Below are positions 23,640 to 35,370 of a stretch of 64,000 bases of DNA, one piece after another; the first letter of the stretch is position 1; each line of letters opens with the position of its first letter. The DNA is taken from positions 100,339,489 to 100,403,488 of the forward strand of contig NC_044563.1 in assembly GCF_007565055.1 (NCBI RefSeq), written 5' to 3'. Origin of the DNA: Rhinopithecus roxellana (lineage: Eukaryota; Chordata; Mammalia; Primates; Cercopithecidae). The notes beneath the pieces are model-generated. The model ran no database searches. It was not told the origin of the DNA and saw only the letters and a list, made by a program, of their open reading frames with translations. Position numbers and translations under genes: made by a program.

Positions 23640-23860
23640 TAGAGTACAATGTGTATTATAATACATGTATATATTATATAATGATTAAATAAGGCTAATT
23701 AAAATATTTATTGCTTCACTTACTTATCATTCCTTTGTGGTAAGAACATTTAAAATGTACTCTTTTAGCAATTTTGAAATATACAATGCATTGTACCCAA
23801 TGAATGTATACAATTATTACTTGTCAACCAAAAATAAAATAATTTTTAAAAAGTAAACTG
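23640..23860 (+). mobile_element. L1MB-type 3' tail with short inversion
   Basis: About 23795-23850 ('tgtacccaatgaatgtatac' to 'caaccaaaaataaaataa') reads as a plus-strand L1MB-type 3' end. About 23690-23794 ('catttaaaatgtactctttt', 'gaaatatacaatgcattg') reads as an adjacent part of the 3' UTR in the opposite orientation. This is a very short 5'-inverted copy. Confidence 0.5.
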
Positions 23861-24924
23861 CTGGGAAAGAGAATATGAAATAAACTAAACTTTTTATGCC
23901 TAAGGAAAATAAATATTTATTTACTGATAGAAAAATTCCACTTCCTTAAATTTCCATATTAAATATTTTTATTTGTTTCAATTATTTCTAATGTATCACA
24001 ATTTCTAGTTTGATTCCCTATATTTTAAAATATATAGTTCAGTTGCTCAAAAATTCAGTGCTCATTATTTAGTATCTGCTAGACTCTAGTAAATTATGAA
24101 GCATGATGATCACTCCCTTTATTCCAGATAGCATAGGTATAAATGCAGCCTAAAATTAAATTAGTTTATATATTTTAAAAAAAGTTTTCAGCCGCCACAT
24201 CTTAGAATCAATTAATAATCAGGCTCCTTCTATTCCCCACCTCCAATTCATTTTTATATTAAGCTTGTAATCCATCTACCCTTTAAAGTTTTTATGTATT
24301 TATCACAGTCTAATCATGTCACCCATATTTTATATCAGTAAATTTTTAGACTCAAGTGTAAGATACAATTATCTTTTTTAGGTTTTACTTCCCTATATTT
24401 ATTCTTTGTTTTAGCCTACAAATAATCTTGGCAGATTTTGACATTGGATGAATCACTATTTCAACCTCTCATCTGTCAATCTGATATGCCATCACCTATT
24501 CTTACACCTGTTCTTATCCAACTTATTGACGGGAACTTAAATGAATCAGAGCTGGGCACACACCTAGAGAATGTATCATGATGTCGACATGAGCCAATTT
24601 TTGTTTTTGTGATTCCAGGACCCTTTCCTTGTATTCTAGGGATCTAAGTGGCATGTACTTTAAACGAGGTGCTTTTTGTAAGTTCAGTCCAGTTATCTTA
24701 CCTCATTACTTCATTTTCTCAAAAACACTCTTTTGTGATATAAAGTAAGTGAAAAACAGGAAGGTTGGGTTGTCAATGTTAGATAATAGAAGTTGAATAG
24801 AAAATGTAATCTTCTAATTTTCTTGCGGGCTCTCTTCCTGCATTTTATTTTTCAAGATTATATTTTCTAAAACATCCTATTCTTGTACTTCCACTATTCA
24901 GGTATATGAAAAAATTCAAGCAGA
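23861..24924. other. No recognisable content
   Basis: AT-rich sequence with no repeat family, open frame or signal that I can support. Confidence 0.5.
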
Positions 24925-25092
24925 ACGTAAGTGGTTTCCAAGCATGGCAACATAAGAATTATCTGGGAAAGATTTTTAAATATAGCAGAGTCCTGAAATC
25001 CACCCTCCATCATTCTGTTGGAGTAGCTTTGGATGGAAGTCAATAATCCATATTTTTCAAAAGATCCCTCTGATGGGCATCCACCTTGGACT
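24925..25092 (+). mobile_element. MER5-like hAT DNA transposon relic
   Basis: 'gtggtttccaagcatggcaa', 'gaattatctgggaaagattt' and 'cctctgatgggcatcc' match the order of the small non-autonomous MER5A/MER5B hAT-Charlie elements. Ends are eroded. Confidence 0.55.
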
Positions 25093-25770
25093 TCAGATAA
25101 CTGTGTTTGGGGACAAATACCAAACAAAAAGCAATTTACCTGTAGTGAGCAAGTAGGTAAACTCTAGACTAGACTTCTTATTAGAATAAGCAGACATCTT
25201 TTTAGACTAGACACAGATTTACAACCAAAAATTCAGAGAATTTTCAGCAATGAGAGACTAAACACGATTATAAAAGGATTGCTGGCATGAGAGTGTTGCC
25301 TCTTTGCTATAACATGTTGTTTTCGTCATTTCTAGTTCCATCTCAAAACACATGAAAGAAAATATTGAAAATAGTTTGGATTAGGGAGATGAGATATCAT
25401 GGACTTCTTCCAATCTTCATTTTAGCCCATATGCTTGCACATTTTATATCATTATAATTACACTGTGCATTTCAACTTGGTCTACTGTTTTCAGTTAACA
25501 CTATCTCATAAACCTTTGCCCCATGGCTACCTGATGTTCATAAGCACAAGTTTAATATTTCAAAATGTTCCATAAAAATGTTTTTTTATAAGTTAGCTAA
25601 TAAGCCAATATGACTCTTTGTGTATAATTTTATAATTTTTATCATTATGAATAATTGTGAAAAATAAAAGTTTCTGAATAAGATACTTTTTCTCATTTTA
25701 AAAATTATTTCCCTAGAACATATTTCCAGGAATAGTATTACTGCACCAAAACAGAAACACTTTTCCAGTT
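25093..25770. other. No recognisable content
   Basis: AT-rich. The last 100 bases before the Alu ('ccctagaacatatttccagg') might be an old L1 3' region, but the match is too weak to call. Confidence 0.45.
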
Positions 25771-26077
25771 CTTTTTTTTTTTTTTTTTTTTTTTTGAGAC
25801 AGAGTCTCACTCTGTCACCCAGGCTGGAGTCCAGTGACATGATCTTGGCTCACTGTAACCTCCATCTCCTGGGTTCAGGTGATTCTCCTGCCTCAGCCTC
25901 CCAAGTAGCAGGGATTACTGGTGTGCACCACCACACCCGGATAATTTTTGTATTTCTAGTAGAGACGGGGTTTCACCATGTTGTCCAGGCTGGTCTCAAA
26001 CTCCTAACCTCAAGTAATCTGCCTGCCTCGGCCTCCCAAAGTGGTAGGATTACAGGCATGAGCCACCATGCCCAGAC
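25771..26077 (-). mobile_element. AluS-type element
   Basis: A full-length minus-strand Alu with a 25-base poly-T. Flanks 'cttttccagtt' and 'cttcccagtt' look like a diverged target duplication. Confidence 0.9.
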
Positions 26078-26380
26078 TTCCCAGTTATTTTCATTACTTT
26101 TCTAAGGGCTTGGAATCCAATTATAACAGCATCAGAAAAGTATGATGTACAAGTTTCACAAGAAGTTTATCAAATCAGGTATTACCTATATCTTTTTATA
26201 ATATAATCTGGATCTTTTCAAGAAACCTTGGTAAACCCTCATGTTTTATTTTGTTTTATGTTCTATTTTCCCAGTAATTGTATTAATGCCAGTCAAGTAG
26301 TATCCTTTCTGTTTCTAAGGTACAAATGTGTAGCTTTGTCAGGCAGAAAAGCTGGGATCCACTAAGATGGCCAAACTAAT
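26078..26380. other. No recognisable content
   Basis: AT-rich, with no family or coding signal. Confidence 0.5.
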
Positions 26381-26832
26381 TTGTATCAGTCAGTCTTTGC
26401 TATAGTAAAACAAACAAAAAAGCTCAATAGCTTAAACAATAGCAATTTTTTTTTTCTTACTCATGGGTGTGTGGAGCAGTTTTAATGCAGCTTAGACTGG
26501 TTATCTTCTGTTCGGGTACACATATATTCTTATTCTAGGATCCAGGATGAAGGGAATGTCTCTGTCTAGGACATGGAATTTTCATGGCACAGGGAAGAAC
26601 TACTTGAGACCAAGCCAAGACAAACAGTTCATGTTAAAGCTTCTGTTTAGGATTGGCACGGTGTCACTTCTGCTCATAATCCATAGGCCCAGGCAGCTTA
26701 CATGGCCAAGCCTGATGGGGAATACACTCTGCCTACAGAGATGTGCCTCAAGTTGCATGGGTGTGGATGTGTCTGTATGATAATCCTCATAGGAGGTGAG
26801 AAGATTCAGTTGGGAATAATCCCTGAAGCTTT
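26381..26832. mobile_element. Old interspersed repeat, family not named
   Basis: 'gtatcagtcagtctttgcta', 'tcaatagcttaaacaatag', 'aaagcttctgtttaggattg' and 'cttacatggccaagcctgat' follow the order of a common mammalian MER-type repeat that I recognise but cannot name safely. Short open frames on both strands here carry no domain. Confidence 0.45.
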
Positions 26833-28094
26833 CTTTATTTACATGGTACTTGTTCTCTATGTATTTTCCTATCATAGAATTTAACACATTTTATTGATGT
26901 TATTTATCGCTAAATTCATCTCCTCTTACAGACTTCAAGTTCCTCCAGAGCAGAAATAGTGATTTACTCACTTCTGTGTATCCCTAGTGTCAACACCACC
27001 ACAGAGCATGTTTACATTCTCAAAATACGTACATGAACTAAATGGTTTTAGTCTCCACTTCTGGAAAAATTATCATCTCCAGCATTCTTTGGTCTTAGAA
27101 CTAGAAAAAGATAATACAAGTTAATGTTTTCTAAAATTAGTAGACACTCTAGTGTGCCTTTTTAATGCGTTTTTTTAAATGAAAAGATTCCTACTCCTAT
27201 TTATTTTAAAATCCACTTCAAGACTACTGGAGAAAGAACTGGCTTTTCATTTGTGTTAGGTGACATCATAAGCATTAGGAGATGTTAGAACTACTCAATT
27301 TAAAAGCTCAGTGCATATTCAACCTCACTCTCTCAATTCAGTAGAATTCAGCTCTGGTCAAGCTGAGCTCTACTTGGGAAGAGGATAAATGTATAATAGG
27401 CTGACTTCTCTACTCTCAAGGAGAGAAATTGAAAGGTTGTCTGTCAAAGAAATGAATTTTTCTATTGAAAAATTATTTTTTAAAGATATCAAATCTGAGT
27501 GTAGGACCCAAAGTACACTTTGTCATCACTGAAGATGTCTTGAGATGGTTAGAAAGTCGGTAAGAGGAAGAAAAATATTAAAAAGCAATACAAATTCAAA
27601 AAGGAAGTCTTACAGTCAGAACCACTTCATTCACTAGGCACAGAAAGAACAGTGCCTAGAAACCATGATACTTACAGCAGCTGTTGACAATGAAAACAAT
27701 TTTAATATCTTTGAAAAATCTAAAAAAGGGAAATAAAAAGTAATAAACCCAGGCTGGGATATACCTGTCTGTATACCCAGAAAGTCATAAAATGTAACTT
27801 TAAATAATTTTTTCAATGAAGGAAGGTGCCATAAAGGCAAAGGTGCCTAGAGTCCACCAAACTCATAACACGGTCTTGTGAGTAAACTTTTTGAAGTAGG
27901 AGAAGGCATAGAGCAATTGAGCTGAGCAGAGGCCTCCACAGTTGTAGAATTGGCTTCATGCTCAGGTCTGTGAGTAGAATAATTTTTATTTTTCCCAGCC
28001 CAACACTGTTTAGTTCTTAATGCTAGAACTGACTTGGAATAAAATCATGAAGAACATTATTTAGGGATCTTCCATCTTCTTTGTGTCTGTGCAT
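26833..28094. other. No recognisable content
   Basis: No repeat, gene or RNA signature supported. Base composition is ordinary AT-rich. Confidence 0.5.
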
Positions 28095-28116
28095 ACACAC
28101 ACACACACACACACAC
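28095..28116. repeat. (AC)n microsatellite
   Basis: Eleven AC units followed by an AT-rich run to about 28131. Confidence 0.95.
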
Positions 28117-28131
28117 ATATATGTATATATG

Positions 28132-28682
28132 AATGTACATATATGCAGTTCAGTAAATATCTTTTGAGTACATACAATATGTTGCGCACTCTTCTAGCTA
28201 TCAGTTAACAAAGGAGAAAAAAAAGTCCTCCGCAGTCTTTCCCCTCTGGACCAGTGGAGCCCAATATATGGTCTGTAGACTGGCTGATGGCTTTGTTATT
28301 TTAATTTGAAATTAATTACATATAAATATATTCATGATTCACATTCAGATCATACATTTATTAAGAAGAATGGCCGTTGACTTCTCATAGTTTTCATCAT
28401 AATGAAGATGCTTCAAAAATGTATTTAGATATCCAAATTTTCACCCAACCCCGGGTGAAAATATGAGGATGTGGGTAGGTGGGGAGTTAGAGAGAAATGT
28501 AGCCATGTAGTGCTGTGGCAATGAGGAGAAAGAACAGTGAGGAAGGAAAGTGAGAGGGAGGGAGAGGAAGAGATGAGGAGGAGAGAGGAAAGAACGATGC
28601 GGGAGAAGGGAAGAGACAGGAGACAGGCACGCAACGTTATACACAGAATCAAATGCGCAAGGCATAAGTAGCACAGCGTCTT
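28132..28682. other. Degenerate repeat-like and purine-rich DNA
   Basis: 28145-28225 ('cagtaaatatcttttgag' followed by 'cactcttctagctatcag') resembles a very old mammalian-wide repeat. 28537-28622 is a strongly purine-biased stretch of GA/GGA words on the plus strand. It gives long pyrimidine-coded open frames on the minus strand that are compositional artefacts. Confidence 0.4.
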
Positions 28683-28697
28683 TAAATGCACACATTT

Positions 28698-30812
28698 GCT
28701 GTGCAGAAGCTCTTTAGTTTAATTAGATCCCATGTGTCAATTTTGGCTTTTGCTGCCATTGCTTTTGGTGTTTTAGACATGAAGTCCTTGCCCATGCCTA
28801 TGTCCTGAATGGTACTACCTAGGTTTTCTTTTAGGGTTTTTATGGTTTTAGGTCTAACATTTAAGTCTCTAATCCATCTTGAATTAATTTTCGTATAAGG
28901 AGTAAGGAAAGGATCCAGTTTCAGCTTTCTACTTATGGCTAGCCAATTTTCCCAGCACCATTTATTAAATAGGGAATCCTTTCCCCATTTCTTGTTTCTC
29001 TCAGGTTTGTCAAAGATCAGATGACTGTAGATGTGTGGTATTATTTCTGAGGACTCTGTTCTGTTCCATTGGTCTATATTTCTGTTTTGGTACCAGTACC
29101 ATGCTGTTTTGGTTACTGTAGCCTTGTAGTATAGTTTGAAGTCAGGTAGCGTGATGCCTCCAGCTTTGTTCTTTTGACTTAGGATTGTCTTGGCAATGCG
29201 GGCTCTTTTTTGGTTCCATATGAACTTTAAAGTGTTTTTTTCCAATTCTGTGAAGAAACTCATTGGTAGCTTGATGGGGATGGCATTGAATCTATAAATA
29301 ACCTTGGGCAGTATGGCCATTTTCACGATATTGATTCTTCCTATCCATGAGCATGGTATGTTCTTCCATTTGTTTGTGTCCTCTTTGATTTCACTGAGCA
29401 GTGGTTTGTAGTTCTCCTTGAAGAGGTCCTTTACATCCCTTGTAAGTGGGATTTCTAGGTATTTTATCTCTTTGAAGCAATTGTGAACAGAAATTCATTC
29501 ATGATTTGGCTCTCTGTTTGTCTGTTACTGGTGTATAAGAATGCTGGTGATTTTTGCACGTTAATTTTGTATCCTGAGACTTTGCTGAAGTTGCTCATCA
29601 GCTTAAGGAGATTTTGGGCTGAGACAATGGGGTTTTCTAAATATACAATCATGTCATCTGCAAACAGGGACAATTTGACTTCTTCTTTTCCTAACTGAAT
29701 ACCCTTGATTTCTTTCTCTTGCCTGATTGCCCTAGCCAGAACTTCCAACACTATGTTGAATAGGAGAGGTGAGAGAGGGCATCCCTGTCTTGTGCCAGTT
29801 TTCAAAGGGAACTTTTCCAGTTTTTGCTCATTCAGTATGATATTGGCTGTGGATTTGTCATAAATAGCTCTTATTATTTTGAGGTACGTTCCATCAATAC
29901 CGAATTTATTGAGCGTTTTTAGCATGAAGGGCTGTTGAATTTTGTCAAAAGCCTTTTCTGCATCTATTGAGATAATCAGGTGGTTCTTGTCTTTGGTTCT
30001 GTTTATATGCTGGATTATGTTTATTGATTTGCGAATGTTGAACCAGCCTTGCATCCCAGGGATGAAGCCCACTTGGTCATGGGGGGTAAGCTTTTTGATG
30101 TGCTGCTGGATCCGGTTTGCCAGTAATTTATTGAGGATTTTTGCATCGATGTTCATCAGGGATATTGGTCTAAAATTCTTTTTTTGTTGTGTCTCTGCCA
30201 GGCTTTGGTATCAGGATGATGCTGGCCTCATAAAATGAGTTAGTGAGGATTCCCTCTTTTTCAATTGATTGGAATAGTTTCAGAAGGAATGGTACCAGCT
30301 CCTCCTTGTACCTCTGGTAGAATTCAGCTGTGAGTCCATCTGGTCCCGGACTTGTTTTAGTTGGTAGGCTATTAATTATTGCCTCAATTTCAAAGCCTGC
30401 TATTGGTCTATTTAGGGATTCAACTTCTTCCTGGTTTAGTCTTGGAAGAGTGTTTAAGTGTCCAGGAAATTATCCATTTCTTCTAGATTTTCTAGTTGAT
30501 TTGCATAGAGGTGTTTATAGTATTCTCTGATGGTAGTTTGTATTTCTGTGGGGTCCGTGGTGATATCCCCTTTATCATTTTTTATTGCATCTATTTGATT
30601 CTTCTCTCTTTTCTTCTTTATTAGTCTTGCTAGTGGTCTGTCAATTTTGTTGATTGTTTCAAAAAACCAACTCCTGGATTCATTGATTTTTTGGAGGGTT
30701 TTTTGTGTCTCTATCTCCTTCAGTTCTGCTCTGATCTTAGTTATTTCTTGCCTTCTGCTAGCTTTTGAATGTGTTTGCTCTTGCCTCTCTTGTTCTTTTA
30801 ATTGTGATGTTA
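28698..30812 (-). pseudogene. L1 ORF2 fragment (inverted 5' part)
   Basis: Minus-strand ORF2 pieces: 30454-30825 (linker between endonuclease and RT), 29464-30156 (230 codons of RT with the 'FADDMIVYLENP' active-site block) and 28682-29326 (post-RT region). They are separated by frameshifts: a 2-base insertion near 30455, another indel near 30170, and a 1-base loss near 29466. No endonuclease is present. It cannot encode an enzyme. Confidence 0.9.
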
Positions 30813-30813
30813 G

Positions 30814-31558
30814 ATGAACAGGCAACCCACAGAATGGGAGAAAATTTTTGCAATCTACTCATCTGACAAAGGGCTGATATACAGAACCTACAAAGAACTC
30901 AAACAAATTTACAAGAAAAAAACAAACAACCCCATCAAAAAGTGGGCAAAAGATATGAACAGACATTTCTCAAAAGAAGACATTCATACAGCCAACAGAC
31001 ACATGAAAAAATGCTCATCATCACTCGCCATCAGAGAAATGCAAATCAAAACCACAATGAGATACCATCTCACACCAGTTAGAATGACAATCATTAAAAA
31101 GTCTGGAAACAACAGGTGCTGGAGAGGATGTGGAGAAATAGGAACACTTTTACACTGTTGGTGGGATTGTAAACTAGTTCAACCATTATGGAAAACAGTA
31201 TGGCAATTCCTTAAGGATCTAGAACTAGATGTACCATGTGACCCAGCCATCCCACTACTGGGTATATACCCAAAGGATTATAAAATCATGCTGCTATAAA
31301 GACACATACACACGTATGTTTATTGCGGCACTATTCACAATAGCAAAGACTTGGAATCAACCCAAATGTCCATCTGTGACAGACTGGATTAAGAAAATGT
31401 GGCACATATACACCATGGAATACTATGCAGCCATAAAAAAGGATGAGTTTGCATCCTTTGTAGGGACATGGATGCAGCTGGAAACCATCATTCTTAGCAA
31501 ACTATCACAAGAACAGAAAACCAAACACCGCATGTTCTCACTCATAGGTGGGAACTGA
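30814..31558 (+). pseudogene. L1 ORF2 C-terminal fragment (3' part)
   Basis: C-terminal ORF2 with the cysteine-rich block 'CWRGCGEIGTLLHCWWDC', then a frameshift near 31285 (the first frame runs into a stop at 31299; the family end 'FSLIGGN' is reached in another frame at 31558). At the shift the sequence is the ancestral 'atcatgctgctata' type, with an inserted or lost base. Confidence 0.9.
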
Positions 31559-31796
31559 ACAATGAGATCACTTGGACTCGGGAAGGGGAGCATCACACAT
31601 CGGGGCCTATCATGGGGAGGGAGGAGAGGGGAGAGATTGCATTGGGAGTTATACCTGATATAAATGATGAATTGATGGGTGCTGACGAGTTGATGGGTGC
31701 AGCACACCAACATGGCACAAGTATACATATGTAACAAACCTGCACGTTATGCACATGTACCCTGGAACTTAAAGTATAATAATAGTAATAAAAAAA

Positions 31797-31835
31797 TCAA
31801 CATTTTTAGAACTCTGAAAATTAACCAAAGGCTCT
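31797..31835 (+). other. Probable 3'-transduced sequence
   Basis: Thirty-nine non-L1 bases (from 'tcaacatttttagaactctg' on) sit between the L1 A-run at 31790-31796 and a second run of eight A at 31836-31843, inside the target duplication. That position is diagnostic for read-through transcription past a weak L1 polyadenylation signal into flanking DNA of the source locus. Confidence 0.75.
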
Positions 31836-31858
31836 AAAAAAAATAAATGCACACATTT

Positions 31859-32835
31859 TAGTTATACAGATGTATAAGTACTTTCTCGACATTTTACTAT
31901 GGAAATTTGCTAGTATACAATTTTCTTTAAAAAATTTACAGTCCCGTGTACCCACCACACAAATTCTACCATCAATATTTTACTATGTTTGTCCTATAGC
32001 ATATATATTCATCTCTCATCCCTCTCACCATCCATTAGTCTTTCTTTTTATTGGGTGCATTTCAACGTAAATTGCTGTTGGGGACTTACCCTACAACTTT
32101 GCATATGTTTGTTTACAGGATTTTTTTTCTTTTGAGATAAAATTTATATACAATTAAATGTCACAAATTTTAAGTGAACATTAGCTGAGTTTTGACAAAC
32201 ACAAACACCTTTCTAGATATAGAAAATTACCACCCCAGAAAGTTCCCTCAAACCCCTTCTCAGTTAATTACTGCCCTCAGCCTCCTGAAGCAACCACGAT
32301 AGATTAGTTTGCTTGTTTAGAACTTTGTATAAGTGGAATAATATTTTATATACTCTTTTGTGTAAGGCTTCATTGACTCTGGATGATTTGGAGATTCATC
32401 TACGCTGTTGCATGTACCCACAGTTCGTTTCTCTTTTCAGTTGCATAGTGTTATTTCTTTGTATAAATATACAGTAGTGTGTTTATTCATCTTCCTATTG
32501 GTGGACCTTTGACCTACTTACAAATTTTAGCTCTTATTAATAAATTGCATGGACATTCTTATGTAATTTTTTGGATATATGATTTTATTTCTCTGAGATA
32601 AATACCATGGAAAGGTCATAAGGTAGGTTTAGTTTTATAAAAATCTACAAGATCCTTTTGCATTTCCACTAACTATGTAAGAAAACTCCAATTTTTCTAC
32701 ATTCTTGTCAGTACTTGATGCTTTTATTCATTTTAATTTTAACCACTCAGGAGACTGTATTGTGGTTTCTCATCGTTTTAATTTGCAGTTTCCTAGTGAC
32801 AAATCATTTTGAGCACTTTTTTGTGTGTGTCTGTG

Positions 32836-32869
<34 letters not shown>

Positions 32870-33050
32870 TGGTCATCTATATATCTCCTTTTCTCTTTTT
32901 TTTGAAATTATTTTTGGAATATTGTTTGTATTTTTAGTATAGGTTGTAGGAGTTTTTTTTATATATTCTGGGCACCAGTCCCATTTGTCACCATTATTGT
33001 AAATGTGAGTCTGTGGTTTGCTTTTTCATTTTCTTGTTTGGTTTACTCTT
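31859..33050 (-). mobile_element. Old L1M, 3' part (outermost layer of nest)
   Basis: Minus-strand L1M of L1MC/MD/ME type: 3' UTR words 'cattttactatggaaattt' and 'gtgtacccaccacac' (31880-31970), then ORF2 3' end ('aagtggaataatattttata', 'gcatttccactaactatg', 'gttttaatttgcagtttcc'). It is cut at 33050 by the L1PB insertion and resumes at about 47112. Confidence 0.8.
32822..32868. repeat. (TG)n microsatellite in L1M
   Basis: About 23 TG units with two early interruptions, at the end of the word 'gagcacttttttgtgtgtg' of the L1M. Confidence 0.95.
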
Positions 33051-35137
33051 TTTAAAAATTTATTTTTCAATAGATTTTTAGGGAGCAGGTGGTGTTTGGT
33101 TACATGAACAAATTCTTCAGTGGTGATTTCTGAGTTTTTAGTGCACCCATCACCTGAGCCATGTACACTGTACCTAGTGTGTAGTCTTTTGTCCCTCACC
33201 CCTTCCCACCCTTTCCCCCAAGTCCTCGAAGTCCAATGTGTCATTCTTTTATGCCTTCACGTCCTCATAGCTTAGCTCCCACTTATGAGTGAGAACATAC
33301 AATGTTTGGTTTTCCATTCCTGAATTACCTCACTTAGAATAATAGTCTCCAATTCCATCATGTATATATGATATAGATATAGTTTCACATATATATAGTT
33401 TCATTTCATTTCATATATTTATATATAGTTTCATCCTTCTACATGTGGCTCGCAACTTATCCCAGCACCATTTGTGAAATATGATGTCCTTTCCCCACTT
33501 TATGTTTATGCTTGCTTGGTTGAAGATCAGTCGGCTGTAAGTATTTGGTTTTATTGCTGGGTTCTCTATTTTGTTCCATTGGTCTATATGCCTATTTTTA
33601 CACCAGTACCCTGCTGTTTTGGTGACTGTGACCTTATAGTATAGTTTGAAGTTGGGTAATGTGATGCCTCTAGATTTGTTCTTTTTGCTTAGTCTTGCTT
33701 TGCATGCTGTTTTATGATTCCATATGAATTTCAGGGTTTTTTTTTTTTTCTAGTTCTGTGAAGAATGATGGTGGTATTTTGATGGGAATTGCACTGAATT
33801 TGTAGGTTGCTTTTGGTAGTATGATCGTTTTCACAATATTGATTCTACCCATCCATGAGCATGGGATGTGTTTCCATTTGTTTGTGTCATCTGTGATTTC
33901 TTTCAGTAGTGTTTTGTAGTTTTCCTTGTAGAGGTCTTTTACTTCCTTGATTTACTTCCTTGATTAGGTATATTCCTACATATTTTATTTTATGTTTTGC
34001 AGCTATTATAAAAGAGGTTGAGTTCTTGATTTGATTCTCCACTTGGTCACTGTTAGTGTATAGGAGAGCTATTGATTTGTGTGCATTAATTTTGTATCCT
34101 TAAACTTTGCTGAATCCATTTACCAGTTCTAGGAGCTTCTTGGATGAGTCTTTAGGGTTTTCTATGTATGCAATCATATCATCAGCAAAAAGTGACAATT
34201 TGACTTCCTCTTTGCTGATTTGGATGTCCTTTCTTTCTCTTGTCCGAGTTTTCTGACTAGGATTTTTAGTACTATATTGAACAGAAGTGGTGAAAGTGGG
34301 CCTCCTTGTCTTGTTTCAGTTCTCAGAGGGAATACTTTCAACTTTTCCCCAAAGAGTATAATGTTGCCTGTGGGTTTGTCATAGATGGCTTTTATTACAT
34401 TCACATATGTCCCTTGTATGCCGATTTTGCCAAGGATTTTAATCATAAAGGAATGCTGGATTTTGTCAAATGCTTTTTCTGCATCAATTGAGATGATCGT
34501 ATGATTTTTTGTTTTTAAATCTGTTTATATGGAGTTTCACGTTTATTGACTTATGTATGTTAAACCGTCCCTGCATCCCTGGTATGAAACCCACTTGATC
34601 ATGATGGATTATCTTTTTGATATGCTGTTGGATTCATTTTGTGAGTATTTTGTTGGGGATTTTTGCATCTATTTTATGTTCATCAGCGATATTGGTCTGT
34701 AGTTTTCTTTTTTTGTTATGTCCTTTCCTGGTTTTAGTATTAGGGTGATACTGGCTTCACAGAATGATTTAGGGAGGATTCCCTCTTTATCTTGAGTATC
34801 AATAAAATTGGCATGAATTCTTCTTTGAAAGTCTGATAGAATTCAGCCGTGAATCCATCTGACCCTGGACTTCTTTTTTGTTGACAGTTTTTAAACCACC
34901 ATTTCAATCTTGCTGCTTGTTATTAGTCTGTTCAGAGTTATTATATCTTCCTGGTTTAATCTAGGAGGGTTGTATATTTCCAGGAACTTAATCCATCTCC
35001 TCTAGGTTTTCTAGTTTATGTACATAAAGGTGTTCATATTAATGTTTAATAATCTTTTGTATATCTGTGTTATCAGTAGTAATATCTCCTGTTTTATTTC
35101 TAATTGAGTTTATTTCAACCTTCTCTCTTCTTTTCTT
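33051..35137 (-). mobile_element. Split L1PB, part 1 (3' end, ORF2 3' half)
   Basis: Starts at the L1PB 3' end ('tttagggagcaggtggtgt', 'cccatcacctgagccatg'). Relative to the L1PB at 9955, about 850 bases of ORF2 C-terminal sequence (copy positions about 10283-11210) are missing and replaced at 33361-33433 by an AT-rich filler. ORF2 then continues to 35137, where a younger L1 is inserted. Frames are broken; 34174-34446 keeps an RT-side remnant. Confidence 0.88.
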
Positions 35138-35370
35138 TTTCTTTTTTTTATTTTATTATACTTTAAGTTCTAGGGTACATGTGCATAACGTGCAGGTTTG
35201 TTACATATGTATACTTGTGCCATGTTGGTGTGCTGCACCCATCAACTCGTCAGCACCCATCAGGTCATCATTTATATCATGTATAACTTCCCAATGCAAT
35301 TCCCCCCCTCCCCGCATGATAGGCCCCAATGTGTGATGTTCCCCTTCCCGAGTCCAAGTTTCCTCATTGT

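Larger units (their letters stand above)
28698..31843 (+). mobile_element. Monkey L1, 5'-inverted, with 3' transduction
   Basis: The plus-strand 3' part runs from 30813 (ORF2 'NRQPTEWEKIF') to about 31789. The 5' part, 28698-30812, is ORF2 from the 'QLKEQERQEQTHSKAS' region down to 'KSFCTA', inverted. The two breakpoints lie about 18 bases apart on the L1 map, so little was lost at the twin-priming junction. After the L1 A-run (31790-31796) come 39 non-L1 bases and a second A-run. The 3' UTR has the monkey duplication phrase. Confidence 0.95.
28683..31858. repeat. 15-bp target duplication around inverted L1
   Basis: TAAATGCACACATTT occurs at 28683-28697 and 31844-31858, exactly bracketing the L1 with its inversion and extra tail. 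The perfect match proves that the whole 28698-31843 block went in as one insertion. Confidence 0.97.
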
